Assembly: GCF_000725625.1 (NCBI RefSeq)
Contig: NZ_JOHS01000017.1
Coordinates: forward strand, 53,879 to 117,878
Origin: Streptomyces sp. NRRL F-6676
GTDB taxonomy: Bacteria; Actinomycetota; Actinomycetes; Streptomycetales; Streptomycetaceae
Direction of reading: 5' to 3'
Length of the DNA: 64,000 nt
Made by a program: the position numbers and the translations under genes. The notes beneath the pieces are model-generated. The model was not told the DNA's origin, searched no databases, and saw nothing but the letters and a program-made list of their open reading frames with translations. Position 1 is the stretch's first letter. Each line of letters starts with the position of its first letter. Of this stretch, positions 39,010-50,131 are shown piece after piece.

Positions 39010-40860
39010 ATGACCGAGCAGGCCTCCGGGGCCCACCATCCGCAGCCGCGGCCCCGTTCCTCCGGACAGCAGCCGTCCGTCCCCGAGCAGGTGACGGGCG
39101 CGCAGTCCCTCATCCGCTCGCTCGAGGAGGTCGGCGCCGACACGGTATTCGGCATTCCCGGCGGCACGATCCTTCCGGCGTACGACCCGATGATGGACTC
39201 CACCAAGGTCCGCCACGTCCTCGTCCGCCACGAGCAGGGCGCCGGCCACGCGGCCACCGGCTACGCGCAGGCCACCGGCAAGGTCGGCGTCTGCATGGCC
39301 ACCTCGGGCCCCGGTGCCACCAACCTGGTCACCCCGCTGGCCGACGCCAATCTGGACTCCGTCCCGCTGGTCGCGATCACCGGCCAGGTGGCGTCCTCCG
39401 CGATCGGCACGGACGCCTTCCAGGAGGCGGACATCGTCGGCATCAGCATGCCGATCACCAAGCACAGCTGGCTGGTCACCAACGCCGACGACATCCCGCG
39501 GATGATCGCCCAGGCGTTCCACGTCGCCTCCACCGGCCGCCCCGGCCCGGTCCTGGTCGACATCCCCAAGGACATCCTCCAGGCCAAGACCACGTTCTCC
39601 TGGCCGCCGGTCATGGACCTGCCCGGCTACCGCCCGGTCACCAAGCCGCACGCCAAGCAGATCCGCGAGGCGGCCAAGCTGATCACCGCCGCCCGGCGGC
39701 CCGTCCTCTACGTCGGCGGCGGCGTCATCAAGGCGAAGGCCACCGCCGAGCTGAAGGTCCTCGCCGAGCTCACCGGAGCCCCCGTCACCACCACCCTGAT
39801 GGGGCTCGGCGCGTTCCCCGACAGCCACCCGCTGCACGTGGGAATGCCCGGCATGCACGGCAGCGTCACCGCCGTCACCGCGTTGCAGAAGGCCGACCTG
39901 ATCGTCGCCCTCGGCGCCCGTTTCGACGACCGCGTCACCGGCAAGCTGGACAGCTTCGCCCCGCACGCCAAGGTCGTCCACGCCGACATCGACCCCGCCG
40001 AGATCGGCAAGAACCGCGTCGCCGACGTGCCGATCGTCGGCGACGCCCGCGAGGTCCTCGCCGACCTGATCCAGGCCGTCCAGAAGGAGCACGCCGACGG
40101 CCACCGGGGCGACTACGAAGCCTGGTGGAAGGACCTCAACCGCTGGCGCGAGACCTACCCGCTCGGCTACGACCAGCCCGCGGACGGCTCGCTCTCCCCG
40201 CAGGCGGTCATCGAGCGCATCGGACAGCTCGCCCCCGAGGACACGATCTTCACGGCGGGCGTCGGCCAGCACCAGATGTGGTCCGCGCACTTCATCAAGT
40301 ACGAACAACCCGCCACCTGGCTCAACTCCGGCGGCGCCGGAACCATGGGCTACGCGGTCCCGGCCGCGATGGGCGCCAAGGCCGGACAGCCCGACCGCAC
40401 GGTCTGGGCGATCGACGGCGACGGCTGCTTCCAGATGACCAACCAGGAACTCACCACCTGCGCCCTGAACAACATCCCGATCAAGGTCGCCATCATCAAC
40501 AACGGCGCCCTGGGGATGGTCCGCCAGTGGCAGACCCTGTTCTACAACCAGCGGTACTCCAACACGGTCCTGCACTCGGGCCCGGACGACGTCAACCCGG
40601 AGGCCAGGGGCACCCGCGTCCCCGACTTCGTCAAGCTGTCGGAGGCCATGGGCTGCTACGCCATCCGCTGCGAGCGCCCCGAGGACCTGGACAAGGTCAT
40701 CGAGGAGGCCAACTCGGTCAACGACCGCCCCGTGGTCGTGGACTTCATCGTCCACGAGGACGCCATGGTGTGGCCGATGGTCGCCGCCGGCACCTCCAAC
40801 GACGAGATCATGGCCGCTCGGGACGTCCGCCCCGACTTCGGCGACAACGAGGACGACTGA
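39010..40860 (+). CDS. ilvB: Acetolactate synthase, large subunit
   Basis: TPP-dependent enzyme that makes 2-acetolactate or 2-aceto-2-hydroxybutyrate, the first common step to valine, leucine and isoleucine. The catalytic Glu is E75 in [49 protein letters not shown] and the TPP motif [14 protein letters not shown]...NN are all present. Length 616. The N-terminal 27 residues are Pro/Gln-rich and variable. The ATG at 39010 has a GAGAAGAG site 7 bases upstream; the ATG 6 bases earlier is too close. First gene of ilvBN(C), behind an attenuator. Confidence 0.97.
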   Translation: MTEQASGAHHPQPRPRSSGQQPSVPEQVTGAQSLIRSLEEVGADTVFGIPGGTILPAYDPMMDSTKVRHVLVRHEQGAGHAATGYAQATGKVGVCMATSGPGATNLVTPLADANLDSVPLVAITGQVASSAIGTDAFQEADIVGISMPITKHSWLVTNADDIPRMIAQAFHVASTGRPGPVLVDIPKDILQAKTTFSWPPVMDLPGYRPVTKPHAKQIREAAKLITAARRPVLYVGGGVIKAKATAELKVLAELTGAPVTTTLMGLGAFPDSHPLHVGMPGMHGSVTAVTALQKADLIVALGARFDDRVTGKLDSFAPHAKVVHADIDPAEIGKNRVADVPIVGDAREVLADLIQAVQKEHADGHRGDYEAWWKDLNRWRETYPLGYDQPADGSLSPQAVIERIGQLAPEDTIFTAGVGQHQMWSAHFIKYEQPATWLNSGGAGTMGYAVPAAMGAKAGQPDRTVWAIDGDGCFQMTNQELTTCALNNIPIKVAIINNGALGMVRQWQTLFYNQRYSNTVLHSGPDDVNPEARGTRVPDFVKLSEAMGCYAIRCERPEDLDKVIEEANSVNDRPVVVDFIVHEDAMVWPMVAAGTSNDEIMAARDVRPDFGDNEDD

Positions 40861-42663
<1,803 letters not shown>

Positions 42664-42672
42664 GCCCTCGGG

Positions 42673-42715
42673 GAGCGGCCGGGGCGGGGCGGCACCGCCC
42701 GGCCCCGGCCCGCTC
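42673..42715 (+). terminator. ilvC terminator
   Basis: A long GC-rich hairpin (left arm from GAGCGGCCGGGGC, right arm ending CCCGCTC) with two single-base bulges begins 10 bases after ilvC. Confidence 0.6.
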
Positions 42716-42807
42716 CGGCCGGCGCCGTCCGCACGGCGTCGGCCCGCCCGTCCTCCCACGGACGGGTGATCCTCGTGATGAGGCGCACGACGCCCTCGCC
42801 GCGCCAC

Positions 42808-42813
42808 TAGACT
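42808..42813 (+). promoter_or_regulatory. Possible serA -10 box
   Basis: TAGACT in an otherwise GC-rich region would start a leader of about 150 bases before serA. No clear -35 was seen, and the leader shows no recognised riboswitch or leader peptide. Confidence 0.35.
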
Positions 42814-42969
42814 GCACCACTAATACGCGTCAGGCCCACAGCGTCGTGCGTCTTCCACGCGGCCCAGCGACACCGGGGAAGCGCGAGCCCGCCCTTTCCC
42901 GACGCCGCTTCCCTCCCACCGCCTGCGGCCGTCGGGACGGCCGTCCGCATTGGACATGTGAGGACCCAC

Positions 42970-44559
42970 GTGAGCTCGAAACCTGTCGTACTCATCGCCG
43001 AAGAGCTGTCGCCCGCCACCGTGGACGCGCTGGGCCCGGACTTCGAGATCCGGCACTGCAACGGGGCGGACCGGGCCGAACTGCTCCCGGCCCTCGCCGA
43101 CGTCGACGCCATCCTGATCCGCTCCGCGACGAAGGTCGACGCCGAGGCCGTCGCCGCCGCCCACAAGCTCAAGGTCGTCGCCCGCGCCGGCGTCGGCCTG
43201 GACAACGTGGACGTCTCCGCCGCCACCAAGGCCGGCGTGATGGTCGTGAACGCGCCGACCTCCAACATCGTCACCGCCGCCGAGCTCGCCTGCGGTCTGA
43301 TCGTCTCCACCGCGCGCAACATTCCGCAGGCCAACGCCGCGCTCAAGAACGGCGAGTGGAAGCGCAGCAAGTACACCGGCGTCGAGCTCGCCGAGAAGAC
43401 CCTCGGTGTCGTCGGCCTCGGCCGCATCGGGGCGCTCGTCGCGCAGCGCATGTCCGCGTTCGGCATGAAGGTCGTCGCCTACGACCCCTACGTGCAGCCC
43501 GCCCGCGCCGCCCAGATGGGCGTCAAGGTCGTGACCCTCGACGAGCTGCTCGAGGTCTCCGACTTCATCACCGTCCACCTGCCCAAGACCCCCGAGACGC
43601 TCGGCCTCATCGGCGACGAGGCGCTGCGCAAGGTCAAGCCCAGCGTGCGCATCGTCAACGCCGCGCGCGGCGGCATCGTCGACGAGGAGGCGCTGTACGC
43701 GGCGCTGAAGGAGGGCCGGGTCGCCGGCGCCGGCCTCGACGTGTACGCCAAGGAGCCCTGCACGGACTCCCCGCTGTTCGAGCTCGACCAGGTCGTCTGC
43801 ACCCCGCACCTGGGCGCCTCCACGGACGAGGCGCAGGAGAAGGCGGGCATCGCGGTCGCCAAGTCGGTGCGGCTCGCCCTCGCCGGTGAGCTCGTGCCCG
43901 ACGCGGTCAACGTCCAGGGCGGTGTGATCGCCCAGGACGTCAAGCCGGGGCTGCCGCTCGCGGAGAAGCTCGGCCGCATCTTCACCGCCCTCGCGGGCGA
44001 GGTCGCGGTGCGGCTCGACGTCGAGGTGTACGGCGAGATCACCCAGCACGACGTGAAGGTGCTCGAACTCTCCGCGCTCAAGGGCGTGTTCGAGGACGTC
44101 GTCGACGAGACGGTGTCCTACGTCAACGCGCCGCTGTTCGCCCAGGAGCGCGGGGTCGAGGTGCGTCTGACCACGAGCTCCGAGGCCACCGACCACCGCA
44201 ACGTCGTTGTCGTGCGGGGCACGCTCGCGGACGGCGAGGAGGTGTCGGTGTCCGGCACGCTGGCCGGGCCGAAGCACCACCAGAAGATCGTGGCGGTCGG
44301 GGAGTACGACGTGGACCTCGCACTCGCCGACCACATGGTCGTGCTGCGGTACGCCGACCGGCCGGGGGTCGTGGGCACGCTCGGGCGCGTCCTCGGTGAG
44401 GCCGGCATCAACATCGCCGGCATGCAGGTCTCCCGCGCGGTCGCCGGGGGCGAGGCGCTGGCGGTCCTGACGGTCGACGACACGGTCCCGCCGAACGTGG
44501 TCACGGAACTCGCCGCCGAAATCGGCGCGACCTCCGCCCGCTCGATCAACCTCGCCTGA
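42970..44559 (+). CDS. serA: D-3-phosphoglycerate dehydrogenase
   Basis: First enzyme of serine synthesis, NAD-dependent. The Rossmann motif is GLGRIG, the catalytic Arg lies in VNAARGGIVDE and the His in CTPHLGAST. Residues after about 315 form the long actinobacterial type: an intervening ASB-like domain and a C-terminal ACT domain (MVVLRYADRPGVVGTLGRVL) for serine feedback. Length 529. The GTG at 42970 follows GAGGA by 5 bases. It is separated from ilvC by a terminator and so probably has its own promoter. Confidence 0.97.
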   Translation: MSSKPVVLIAEELSPATVDALGPDFEIRHCNGADRAELLPALADVDAILIRSATKVDAEAVAAAHKLKVVARAGVGLDNVDVSAATKAGVMVVNAPTSNIVTAAELACGLIVSTARNIPQANAALKNGEWKRSKYTGVELAEKTLGVVGLGRIGALVAQRMSAFGMKVVAYDPYVQPARAAQMGVKVVTLDELLEVSDFITVHLPKTPETLGLIGDEALRKVKPSVRIVNAARGGIVDEEALYAALKEGRVAGAGLDVYAKEPCTDSPLFELDQVVCTPHLGASTDEAQEKAGIAVAKSVRLALAGELVPDAVNVQGGVIAQDVKPGLPLAEKLGRIFTALAGEVAVRLDVEVYGEITQHDVKVLELSALKGVFEDVVDETVSYVNAPLFAQERGVEVRLTTSSEATDHRNVVVVRGTLADGEEVSVSGTLAGPKHHQKIVAVGEYDVDLALADHMVVLRYADRPGVVGTLGRVLGEAGINIAGMQVSRAVAGGEALAVLTVDDTVPPNVVTELAAEIGATSARSINLA

Positions 44560-44567
44560 CACCGGCC

Positions 44568-44599
44568 CACCCCCGCGCCCCGCAGGGGGCGCGGGGGTG
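44568..44599 (+). terminator. serA terminator
   Basis: A perfect 14-bp stem (44568-44581 and 44586-44599) with a GCAG loop, 8 bases after the stop. Confidence 0.75.
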
Positions 44600-44607
44600 C
44601 GTACGTT

Positions 44608-44797
44608 GCGCGGCTCCGCCGCGCGGGCGCGAGAAACGATGCGCCCCGTAAAGGGGCGCGGGGAACTGCGCGAGAAGTCCCCACCGGCGGTCGGCCGACA
44701 ACGCACCCCACGGGGTCCAAGGGGCGGAGCCCCTTGAAGGGAAGGGTAGGGGCGGCGGGGGCGAAAACACTTTTCTTCGCCCCCGCCGCCCCTACCC
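44608..44797 (-). repeat. Interspersed palindromic repeat, copy 2, with a 22-bp palindrome
   Basis: Blocks in order: GCGCGGC-TCC-GCCGCGC hairpin, GGGGCGCGGGGAACTGCGCG, AAGGGGC-GGA-GCCCCTT hairpin and the GGGTAGGGGCGGCGG block. The last block forms a perfect 22-bp inverted repeat (44744-44765 with 44776-44797) around a 10-base loop AACACTTTTC. It is nearly identical, inverted, to copy 1 at 24057. It sits between convergent serA and the MFS gene. Confidence 0.8.
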
Positions 44798-44828
44798 ATT
44801 CCCGACCCCGGGGGCTGTTGCCCCCGGA

Positions 44829-45115
44829 CCCCCGCTGGGCGGGTTTGTTGGCTGCGGGGGCGTTGTGGCTGGTCGCGCAGTTCCTCGCGCCCCTTTGGGG
44901 GGCGGGGGGTTGGTGGGGCTGTCGCCCCCCCGGGTCCTGTTGGGTGGGTTTGTTGGCTGCGGGGGCGTTGTGGCTGGGCGCGCAGTTCCTCGCGCCCCTT
45001 TTTTGGGGGGGCGGGGGGTTGGTGGGGCTGCCGCCCCCCGGGGTCCTGCTTAGGCGGGTTCGTTGGCTGCGGGGGCGGCGTGGCTGGGTGCGCGGTTCCC
45101 CGCGACCCTGGTGGG
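44829..45115. repeat. Three tandem units of about 105-110 bp overlapping the MFS 3' end
   Basis: The motif GTTTGTTGGCTGCGGGGGCG or its variant recurs at 44843, 44948 and 45058, each followed by GTGGCTGG and a GCGCAGTTCCTCGCGCCCC-like block. The third unit contains the stop codon and last codons of the MFS gene. A related block is at 63795-63830. Confidence 0.75.
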
Positions 45116-46672
45116 GGCCGGCTGGGCGTGCTCGTGCGGGGGAGCCGTGAGGGCGTGTGGGCGCGCGGAGCCCAGGGCGCGGAGGGCCAGGACCGCCGCG
45201 GCCAGTAGCAGGACCGCCCCCGTCACCGCCGCCCCCCGCATCCCGTCCACGAACGCCCCCCGCGCCACAGCCACCAGCACGGCCCCCGCATCCCCCGGCA
45301 TCCCCTCCGCCACCGCCAACGCCCCACCCAACGTCTGCCGCGCCGCCTCCGGCGCCTCCGGGCCCACCCCGTGCCGGTACACCGCCGTCCCGATCGCCCC
45401 GAGCACCGCCATCCCCAGCGCACCCCCGAACTCCGACGCCGTCTCCATCAGCGAGGACGCCGTCCCGGCCCGCTCCACCGGCGCCGCCCCCAGCGCCAGA
45501 TCGGTCACCTGCGACATCACCGTGACGATCCCCGAGGCCAGCACCCCCGCCCCGGCCAGCACCAGCCACAGCGACTGCGTCCCGGCGAGCGCCAGCAACC
45601 CGTAGCCGCCCGCCGCCACCACGAACCCGCCGGCCACGACGTACGCCCTGTCCACCCCACGCCGCACAAGGACCGCCGCCACCGGCGCGGCCACCCCGAT
45701 CAGCACCGACGGCAGCAGCGCCCACAACGCCGCCTCCAGCGCGCTCCTGCCCAGCACGGATTGCAGATACTGCGTCGTGAAGAACGCCGAGCCCAGCATC
45801 GCGAACGAGGACAGCAGGTTCAGCGCCAGCGCGGGCGAGAAGCCGCGGGCCCGCAGCAGCGCCGGCGGGATCATCGGCGCGGCGGCCGTACGCTGCCGGT
45901 GCACGAACAGCGCCGCGAACAGCAGCCCCACGGTCACCGACACCACGTACCGCACGTTCCACCCCTCGGTGGGGATCTCCTTCAGCCCGTAGACCACCGG
46001 CAGCACCGCCGCCAGCGACAACGGCACGCTCACGAGGTCGAACCGGCCGGGCTCCGGGCTGCGCGACTCCGGCAGCAGCAGCGGGCCGAGCACCAGCAGC
46101 ATGGCCATCGCCGGCAGGTTGACCAGGAACACCGAGCCCCACCAGAAGTACTGCACCAGCACCCCGCTCAGCACCGAGCCGAGCGCGATCCCGCCGGTCA
46201 TGACCCCGGACCACAGTCCGACGGCCTTGGCCCGCTGCCCCGGGTCGGTGAACATCGTGCGCAGCAGCGCCATCGTCGACGGCATCAGCGTCGCCCCGCC
46301 GAGCCCGAGCACCGCGCGCGCCGCGATCAGCGTCTCGGCGCTGTTCGCGTACGCGGCCACCAGCGAGGCCGCCCCGAAGGCCGCCGCGCCTGCCAGCAGC
46401 AGCCGTCGGCGCCCGAACCGGTCGCCGAGGGCGCCCATCGTCATCAGCAGTCCGGCCAGGACGAAGGCGTAGATGTCGAAGATCCACAGCTGCTGGGTGC
46501 CGCTCGGCTCCAGGTCCGCGGTGATCGCGGGGATCGCGAAGTAGAGGACGGAGACGTCCATGGAGACCAGCAGCAGCGGAAGCATCAGCACGCCCAGGGC
46601 GGCCCATTCGCGCCGCCCGGCCAGGGCGCCGGCGGTGGGCGCGGGGTCAGGGGTCGGGTTCGTCGGTGTCAT
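45050..46672 (-). CDS. MFS drug exporter, DHA2 (14-helix) family
   Basis: A 540-residue proton-driven multidrug transporter. The N-terminal motif D1-like LLLVSMDVSVLYFAIPAI, motif A GALGDRFGRRRLLL and motif C-like GLWSGVMTGGIALGSVLSG are typical of the EmrB/QacA group, with 14 predicted helices. The last 30 residues are a polar Pro/Ala/His-rich tail encoded by the tandem repeat at 45041-45115. It is divergent from a TetR regulator, with 173 bases of repeated operator-like sequence between, the usual layout of a regulated drug efflux pair. The drug is unknown. Confidence 0.93.
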   Translation of the reverse strand: MTPTNPTPDPAPTAGALAGRREWAALGVLMLPLLLVSMDVSVLYFAIPAITADLEPSGTQQLWIFDIYAFVLAGLLMTMGALGDRFGRRRLLLAGAAAFGAASLVAAYANSAETLIAARAVLGLGGATLMPSTMALLRTMFTDPGQRAKAVGLWSGVMTGGIALGSVLSGVLVQYFWWGSVFLVNLPAMAMLLVLGPLLLPESRSPEPGRFDLVSVPLSLAAVLPVVYGLKEIPTEGWNVRYVVSVTVGLLFAALFVHRQRTAAAPMIPPALLRARGFSPALALNLLSSFAMLGSAFFTTQYLQSVLGRSALEAALWALLPSVLIGVAAPVAAVLVRRGVDRAYVVAGGFVVAAGGYGLLALAGTQSLWLVLAGAGVLASGIVTVMSQVTDLALGAAPVERAGTASSLMETASEFGGALGMAVLGAIGTAVYRHGVGPEAPEAARQTLGGALAVAEGMPGDAGAVLVAVARGAFVDGMRGAAVTGAVLLLAAAVLALRALGSARPHALTAPPHEHAQPAPTRVAGNRAPSHAAPAANEPA

Positions 46673-46690
46673 GGCAGGGAATGTACGGGC

Positions 46691-46819
46691 GTCTTATACG
46701 CTTGTCTAGTACGAGTGTTCAGTACGCTTGTTTAAGGCGTGGGCATAGACGTGCGTCTTACACAATCGTTCTACGCGGCGGTTCTACACAGCCGTTCTAC
46801 ACGCTCGTTCTAGACGGGC
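46691..46819. promoter_or_regulatory. Array of ten 13-bp operator-like units
   Basis: Units begin at 46691, 46704, 46717, 46730, 46742, 46755, 46768, 46781, 46794 and 46807, with a single 12-bp step. The consensus is about GTTCTACACGCTC. Two 21-bp imperfect palindromes of the TetR-operator type are embedded at 46697-46717 and 46801-46821. The array fills the whole divergent promoter of the MFS and TetR genes. Confidence 0.7.
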
Positions 46820-46845
46820 GTCCGGGCGCGGATTAGGGTGACCGC

Positions 46846-47466
46846 ATGGGACACCGAGAGGACTTGCTCGAAGGCGCCAAGCGCTGCCTGCTGGAGAAGG
46901 GGTTCGCGCGCACGACGGCGCGGGACATCGTCAAGGAGTCGGGCACCAACCTGGCGTCCATCGGCTACCACTACGGCTCCAAGGACACGCTGCTCGCGCA
47001 GGCGTACGTGGCGCTGATCGGAGAGGTCTCCGACGCCTTCGACGGCAGCGAGCGGCTGCTCGCGGACACCGCTCCCGGCTCCCTGGAGCGGTTCGAGGCG
47101 GTGTGGTCGAACATCATCGGGACCATGCGGGAGCCCGGCTCGATGTGGCGCCTGAGCATCGAGATCGTGGCCATGGGCGACCGTCTGCCCGCGGTCCGCG
47201 ACCACCTGGCAGGGGCCCAGCGGGAGGCGATGCGCGCCCTCGTGCCGCTCTTCATGGGCGGACGGGAGGAGGACGTCCCCGAGGAGACCGTCGACTCCCT
47301 CGGCGGCTTCTACTACACGGTGATGATGGGGCTCATCGCCCACTACAACTTCGACGTCGAGAGCGCCCCCGATGCGAAGACCCTGACCGAGGGCCTGCGG
47401 CAGGTGCTCGCCGGGGTGACGGGTACGGCGGGGCCGGGGGAGCGGGGCGGCGAGGGGGAGGGCTGA
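46846..47466 (+). CDS. TetR-family regulator of the adjacent efflux gene
   Basis: A 206-residue repressor. The helix-turn-helix is TTARDIVKESGTNLASIGYHYGSK (residues 23-46), and the C-terminal domain resembles TetR_C groups that bind drugs. It is divergent from the DHA2 exporter, which it probably represses, together with itself, through the 13-bp array. TAGGGT (46834-46839) ends six bases before the ATG, so the mRNA is probably leaderless. The last 15 residues are Gly/Glu-rich. Confidence 0.9.
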   Translation: MGHREDLLEGAKRCLLEKGFARTTARDIVKESGTNLASIGYHYGSKDTLLAQAYVALIGEVSDAFDGSERLLADTAPGSLERFEAVWSNIIGTMREPGSMWRLSIEIVAMGDRLPAVRDHLAGAQREAMRALVPLFMGGREEDVPEETVDSLGGFYYTVMMGLIAHYNFDVESAPDAKTLTEGLRQVLAGVTGTAGPGERGGEGEG

Positions 47467-47488
47467 GCACCGGCCCCGCCCGCGGCTC

Positions 47489-48829
47489 TCACAGCCGACG
47501 GGACTTCAGGGCCATGTGCAGCAGCAGACGGTCCTCGCCGTCGTCCAGATCCAGGCCGGTCAGCCGCTCCACCCGCGACAGCCGGTAGTACAGCGTCTGC
47601 CGGTGGATCCCCAGCTCCGCCGCCGCCCGTCCCGCCTGGCCGGCGAGGTCGAGGAACACTTCAGCGGTACGGGCCAGTTCGCGGTGCGCGGGGGAGAGCA
47701 GCTCGCGGACGGCGGGGTCGCGCGCCGCCTCGGGGGGCAGTGCGGTGAGCAGCCGGTACGGGCCGATGGACGACCAGAGGGCGACGGGCCCGAGCCGCGG
47801 CTCCGCCCACGCGGCCCGCGCCGCCGCGACGGCCTCGCTCCACGCGGCCCCGAGCTCGCCGAGCCCGTGCCGGGGAACGGCGACACCGGCGACGGCGACG
47901 GACGCGACACCCCGGCCCGCCGCCGGCGCGGCACCCCGGCCCGCCGCCGGCGCCCCGCCGCGCGCCGGGGACGTGGCGCCTTGGCTCGCCGCCCGCTGGG
48001 CGGTACCCGTCGTGGGGCCGGTCTGTGCCGCGCGTTCCAGGAGCCGGGCCGCCGCCGACCGGGCCGGGGCCGGGGCGTCGGGGGAGCGCAGGCGGACCAG
48101 GAGGGCCAGGCTCTGGCCGGTCGTGCCCCACGGCACCGTGCACCGCGCCACCGCGCCCGGCACCGTACGCACCGAAGGGGCGTCGTCCGGGTCGGCCGAC
48201 GGCCACGGGGCCACGCACACCACCGTGTGCACCGCCTCCGCCCGCTCGCCCAGCCCCGTCCGCAGCTCCGCGATCGCCATGTCCCGCTGCCAGCCGTCCG
48301 CCGCGGTCAGCACCGCCCGCAGCTCGCGCGTCAGGTCCGCGCGGTGCTGCACCTCGTCGACGAGCAGCGCGCCGATCCGGCCGGTCACCTCCATCGCCGC
48401 GGCGAGCTGCCGCTCGGTCGGGCCGGGGTCGCCGTCCAGCAGCCACACATAGCCGAGGACGACACTCCGATGGCGTACCGGCAGACAGATTCTTCCCCGG
48501 TACACCCCCGCCTCCGGGGTCGGCGGGATGCGGACGGGGCCGGTCGCCCGGGTGATGCCGAACCCCTCGAACCAGGCACGCACGGCCGCGGTGGAGCGGC
48601 GCGTGAGGATCGAGCGGGTGCGGACCGGGTCCAGCGCGGAGGCGTCCAGCTCCTCGTCGCTGTCGTACGCGCCGAAGGCGATCAGCTCGAAGTCCCGGTT
48701 CTCCAGCGTGGCGGGGGCGCCGAGCAGGCCGGAGATCTCGTCCACGAGGTCCTGGTAGTCCCCCCGGTGGTCACCTCGGTGGTCACCTCGGTTGTCGCCC
48801 GTGCGTTCGCTTCTGTGGTCCGCCGTCAC
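47489..48829 (-). CDS. PucR-family regulator, probable activator of proline catabolism
   Basis: A 446-residue regulator with the PucR C-terminal helix-turn-helix [20 protein letters not shown] followed by [20 protein letters not shown]. An N-terminal sensory part (about 20-180) and a Pro/Ala/Gly-rich spacer (near 270-300) precede it. GTG at 48829 is preferred; an ATG 39 bases earlier is possible. The N-terminus carries [11 protein letters not shown], encoded by a 12-bp tandem repeat. It is divergent from proline dehydrogenase, and PucR-type PutR proteins control this pathway in other bacteria, so that role is inferred. Confidence 0.82.
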   Translation of the reverse strand: MTADHRSERTGDNRGDHRGDHRGDYQDLVDEISGLLGAPATLENRDFELIAFGAYDSDEELDASALDPVRTRSILTRRSTAAVRAWFEGFGITRATGPVRIPPTPEAGVYRGRICLPVRHRSVVLGYVWLLDGDPGPTERQLAAAMEVTGRIGALLVDEVQHRADLTRELRAVLTAADGWQRDMAIAELRTGLGERAEAVHTVVCVAPWPSADPDDAPSVRTVPGAVARCTVPWGTTGQSLALLVRLRSPDAPAPARSAAARLLERAAQTGPTTGTAQRAASQGATSPARGGAPAAGRGAAPAAGRGVASVAVAGVAVPRHGLGELGAAWSEAVAAARAAWAEPRLGPVALWSSIGPYRLLTALPPEAARDPAVRELLSPAHRELARTAEVFLDLAGQAGRAAAELGIHRQTLYYRLSRVERLTGLDLDDGEDRLLLHMALKSRRL

Positions 48830-48896
48830 CCCCTCATTCTCCCGCAGCCCCGGCCGCCCTTCATACATCTGTCTGAGATCCGGGGCACGGATGCGT

Positions 48897-48906
48897 GACA
48901 GCTGTC
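48897..48906. promoter_or_regulatory. Palindrome in the regulator/proline dehydrogenase interval
   Basis: GACAGCTGTC is a perfect 10-bp palindrome between the divergent start codons (68 bases from one, 107 from the other). A candidate binding site for the PucR-type regulator. Confidence 0.35.
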
Positions 48907-49012
48907 GATGGCCGGAAAACGCGGGAATCCCTAGGTTTCACGGTGGTTCCCCGTGCCGTACCCGGACCCTCGGGCACGGCTCCTGGCGTGTGTGTTCTTG
49001 TGGAGGTGCCCC

Positions 49013-49939
49013 GTGCTGGGTCCCGTGATTCTCGCCGCGTCGCGCAGCGACCGGCTGCGCCGGCTGGTCTCCGCCGCCCCGGTGACCCGGCCGGTCGTCG
49101 ACCGGTTCATCCCCGGGGAGACCGTCGACGACATCGTGCCGGTCATCCGCGACCTCACCGGCAAGGGCCTCGCGCTCACCATGGACGTCGTCGGCGAGGA
49201 CATCACCACCCCCGAGCAGGCCGCCGCCGCGCGCGACGCGTACCTGGAGCTGATCGGCCGCCTGGAGCCGCTGGAGCTCGGCGCGCGCGCCGAGATGTCC
49301 GTCAAGCTGTCGATGTTCGGCCAGGCGCTGCCCGGCGGACACGAGCTGGCGCTGGCGAACGTCCGCCCGGTCGTCGAGGCCGCCGCCGCCATCGGCACCA
49401 CCGTCACGCTGGACGCCGAGGACCACACCACCCTCGACTCGATGTTCGCCGTCCACGAGGAACTGCGACGGGACTTCCCGCAGACGGGCTGCGTCATCCA
49501 GGCGTACCTGTTCCGCACCGAGGCCGACGCCCGCCGGCTCGCCGCGAGCGGCAGCCGGGTGCGGCTGGTCAAGGGCGCGTACAAGGAGCCGGCCTCGGTC
49601 GCGTACCAGGACCGGCACGAGACCGACAAGGCGTACGTCCGCGTGCTGCGGACGCTGATGGAGGGCGAGGGCTACCCGATGGTCGGGTCGCACGACCCGC
49701 GCCTCATCTCCATCGCCCAGGAACTGGCCCGGCGCGCCGGACGCAAGCTCGACGAGTACGAGTTCCAGATGCTGTACGGCATCCGCGGCGAGGAACACCT
49801 GCGACTGGCCGCTGAGGGCCACCGCATGCGGGTGTACACGGCGTACGGGACGGACTGGTACGGGTACTTCATGCGGAGGCTGGCCGAGAAGCCGGCCAAT
49901 CTGCGGTTCTTCGTCAGGAGCATGGTCGGCCATGGCTGA
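49013..49939 (+). CDS. Proline dehydrogenase (monofunctional)
   Basis: FAD enzyme that oxidises proline to pyrroline-5-carboxylate. The 308-residue length fits the monofunctional bacterial type. Conserved barrel strings are LALTMDVVGE, AEMSVKLSMFG, TLDAEDHTT, QAYLFRTEADARRL and VRLVKGAYKEPA (substrate lysine and Arg region), then FQMLYGIRGEE. The GTG at 49013 has GGAGG 6 bases upstream. The 3' 69 bases are duplicated 133 bases downstream. pruA follows and completes proline to glutamate conversion. Confidence 0.95.
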   Translation: MLGPVILAASRSDRLRRLVSAAPVTRPVVDRFIPGETVDDIVPVIRDLTGKGLALTMDVVGEDITTPEQAAAARDAYLELIGRLEPLELGARAEMSVKLSMFGQALPGGHELALANVRPVVEAAAAIGTTVTLDAEDHTTLDSMFAVHEELRRDFPQTGCVIQAYLFRTEADARRLAASGSRVRLVKGAYKEPASVAYQDRHETDKAYVRVLRTLMEGEGYPMVGSHDPRLISIAQELARRAGRKLDEYEFQMLYGIRGEEHLRLAAEGHRMRVYTAYGTDWYGYFMRRLAEKPANLRFFVRSMVGHG

Positions 49940-50003
49940 CCGTGCGGGGCTGTGCCCCGGTACCGGCCGGGGGTCCGGGGGTTGTCCCCCGGGAAGGCAC
50001 AGC

Positions 50004-50072
50004 ATGCGCAGGCTGGCCGAGAAGCCGGCCGACCTGCGGTTCTTCGTACGGTCGACGGCCGGCAGGGGCTGA
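50004..50072 (+). pseudogene. Duplicated 3' end of the proline dehydrogenase gene
   Basis: A 69-base segment encoding MRRLAEKPADLRFFVRSTAG then RG and a stop, matching the last 22 codons of the intact gene (49871-49939) in length and frame. About 41 of the first 44 bases agree and the end diverges. It has its own ATG but no ribosome site. Between the copies lies a GC-rich palindromic stretch with GGGGCTGTGCCCC and CCGGGGGTTGTCCCCCGG. Confidence 0.8.
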
Positions 50073-50131
50073 GTACGTCCCCTCCGCACACACTCGTTTC
50101 CCCACCGCTCACACAAGGAGTTACGGACACC

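Noticed and set aside
42664..42969. Riboswitch or leader peptide before serA
   Set aside because: A leader of about 150 bases is likely, but no serine-rich ORF, U-tract hairpin or known riboswitch core was seen.
44734..45150. Plus-strand frames of Gly, Ala and Pro through the repeats after serA
   Set aside because: They follow the tandem repeat sequence and change phase between units; no protein features.
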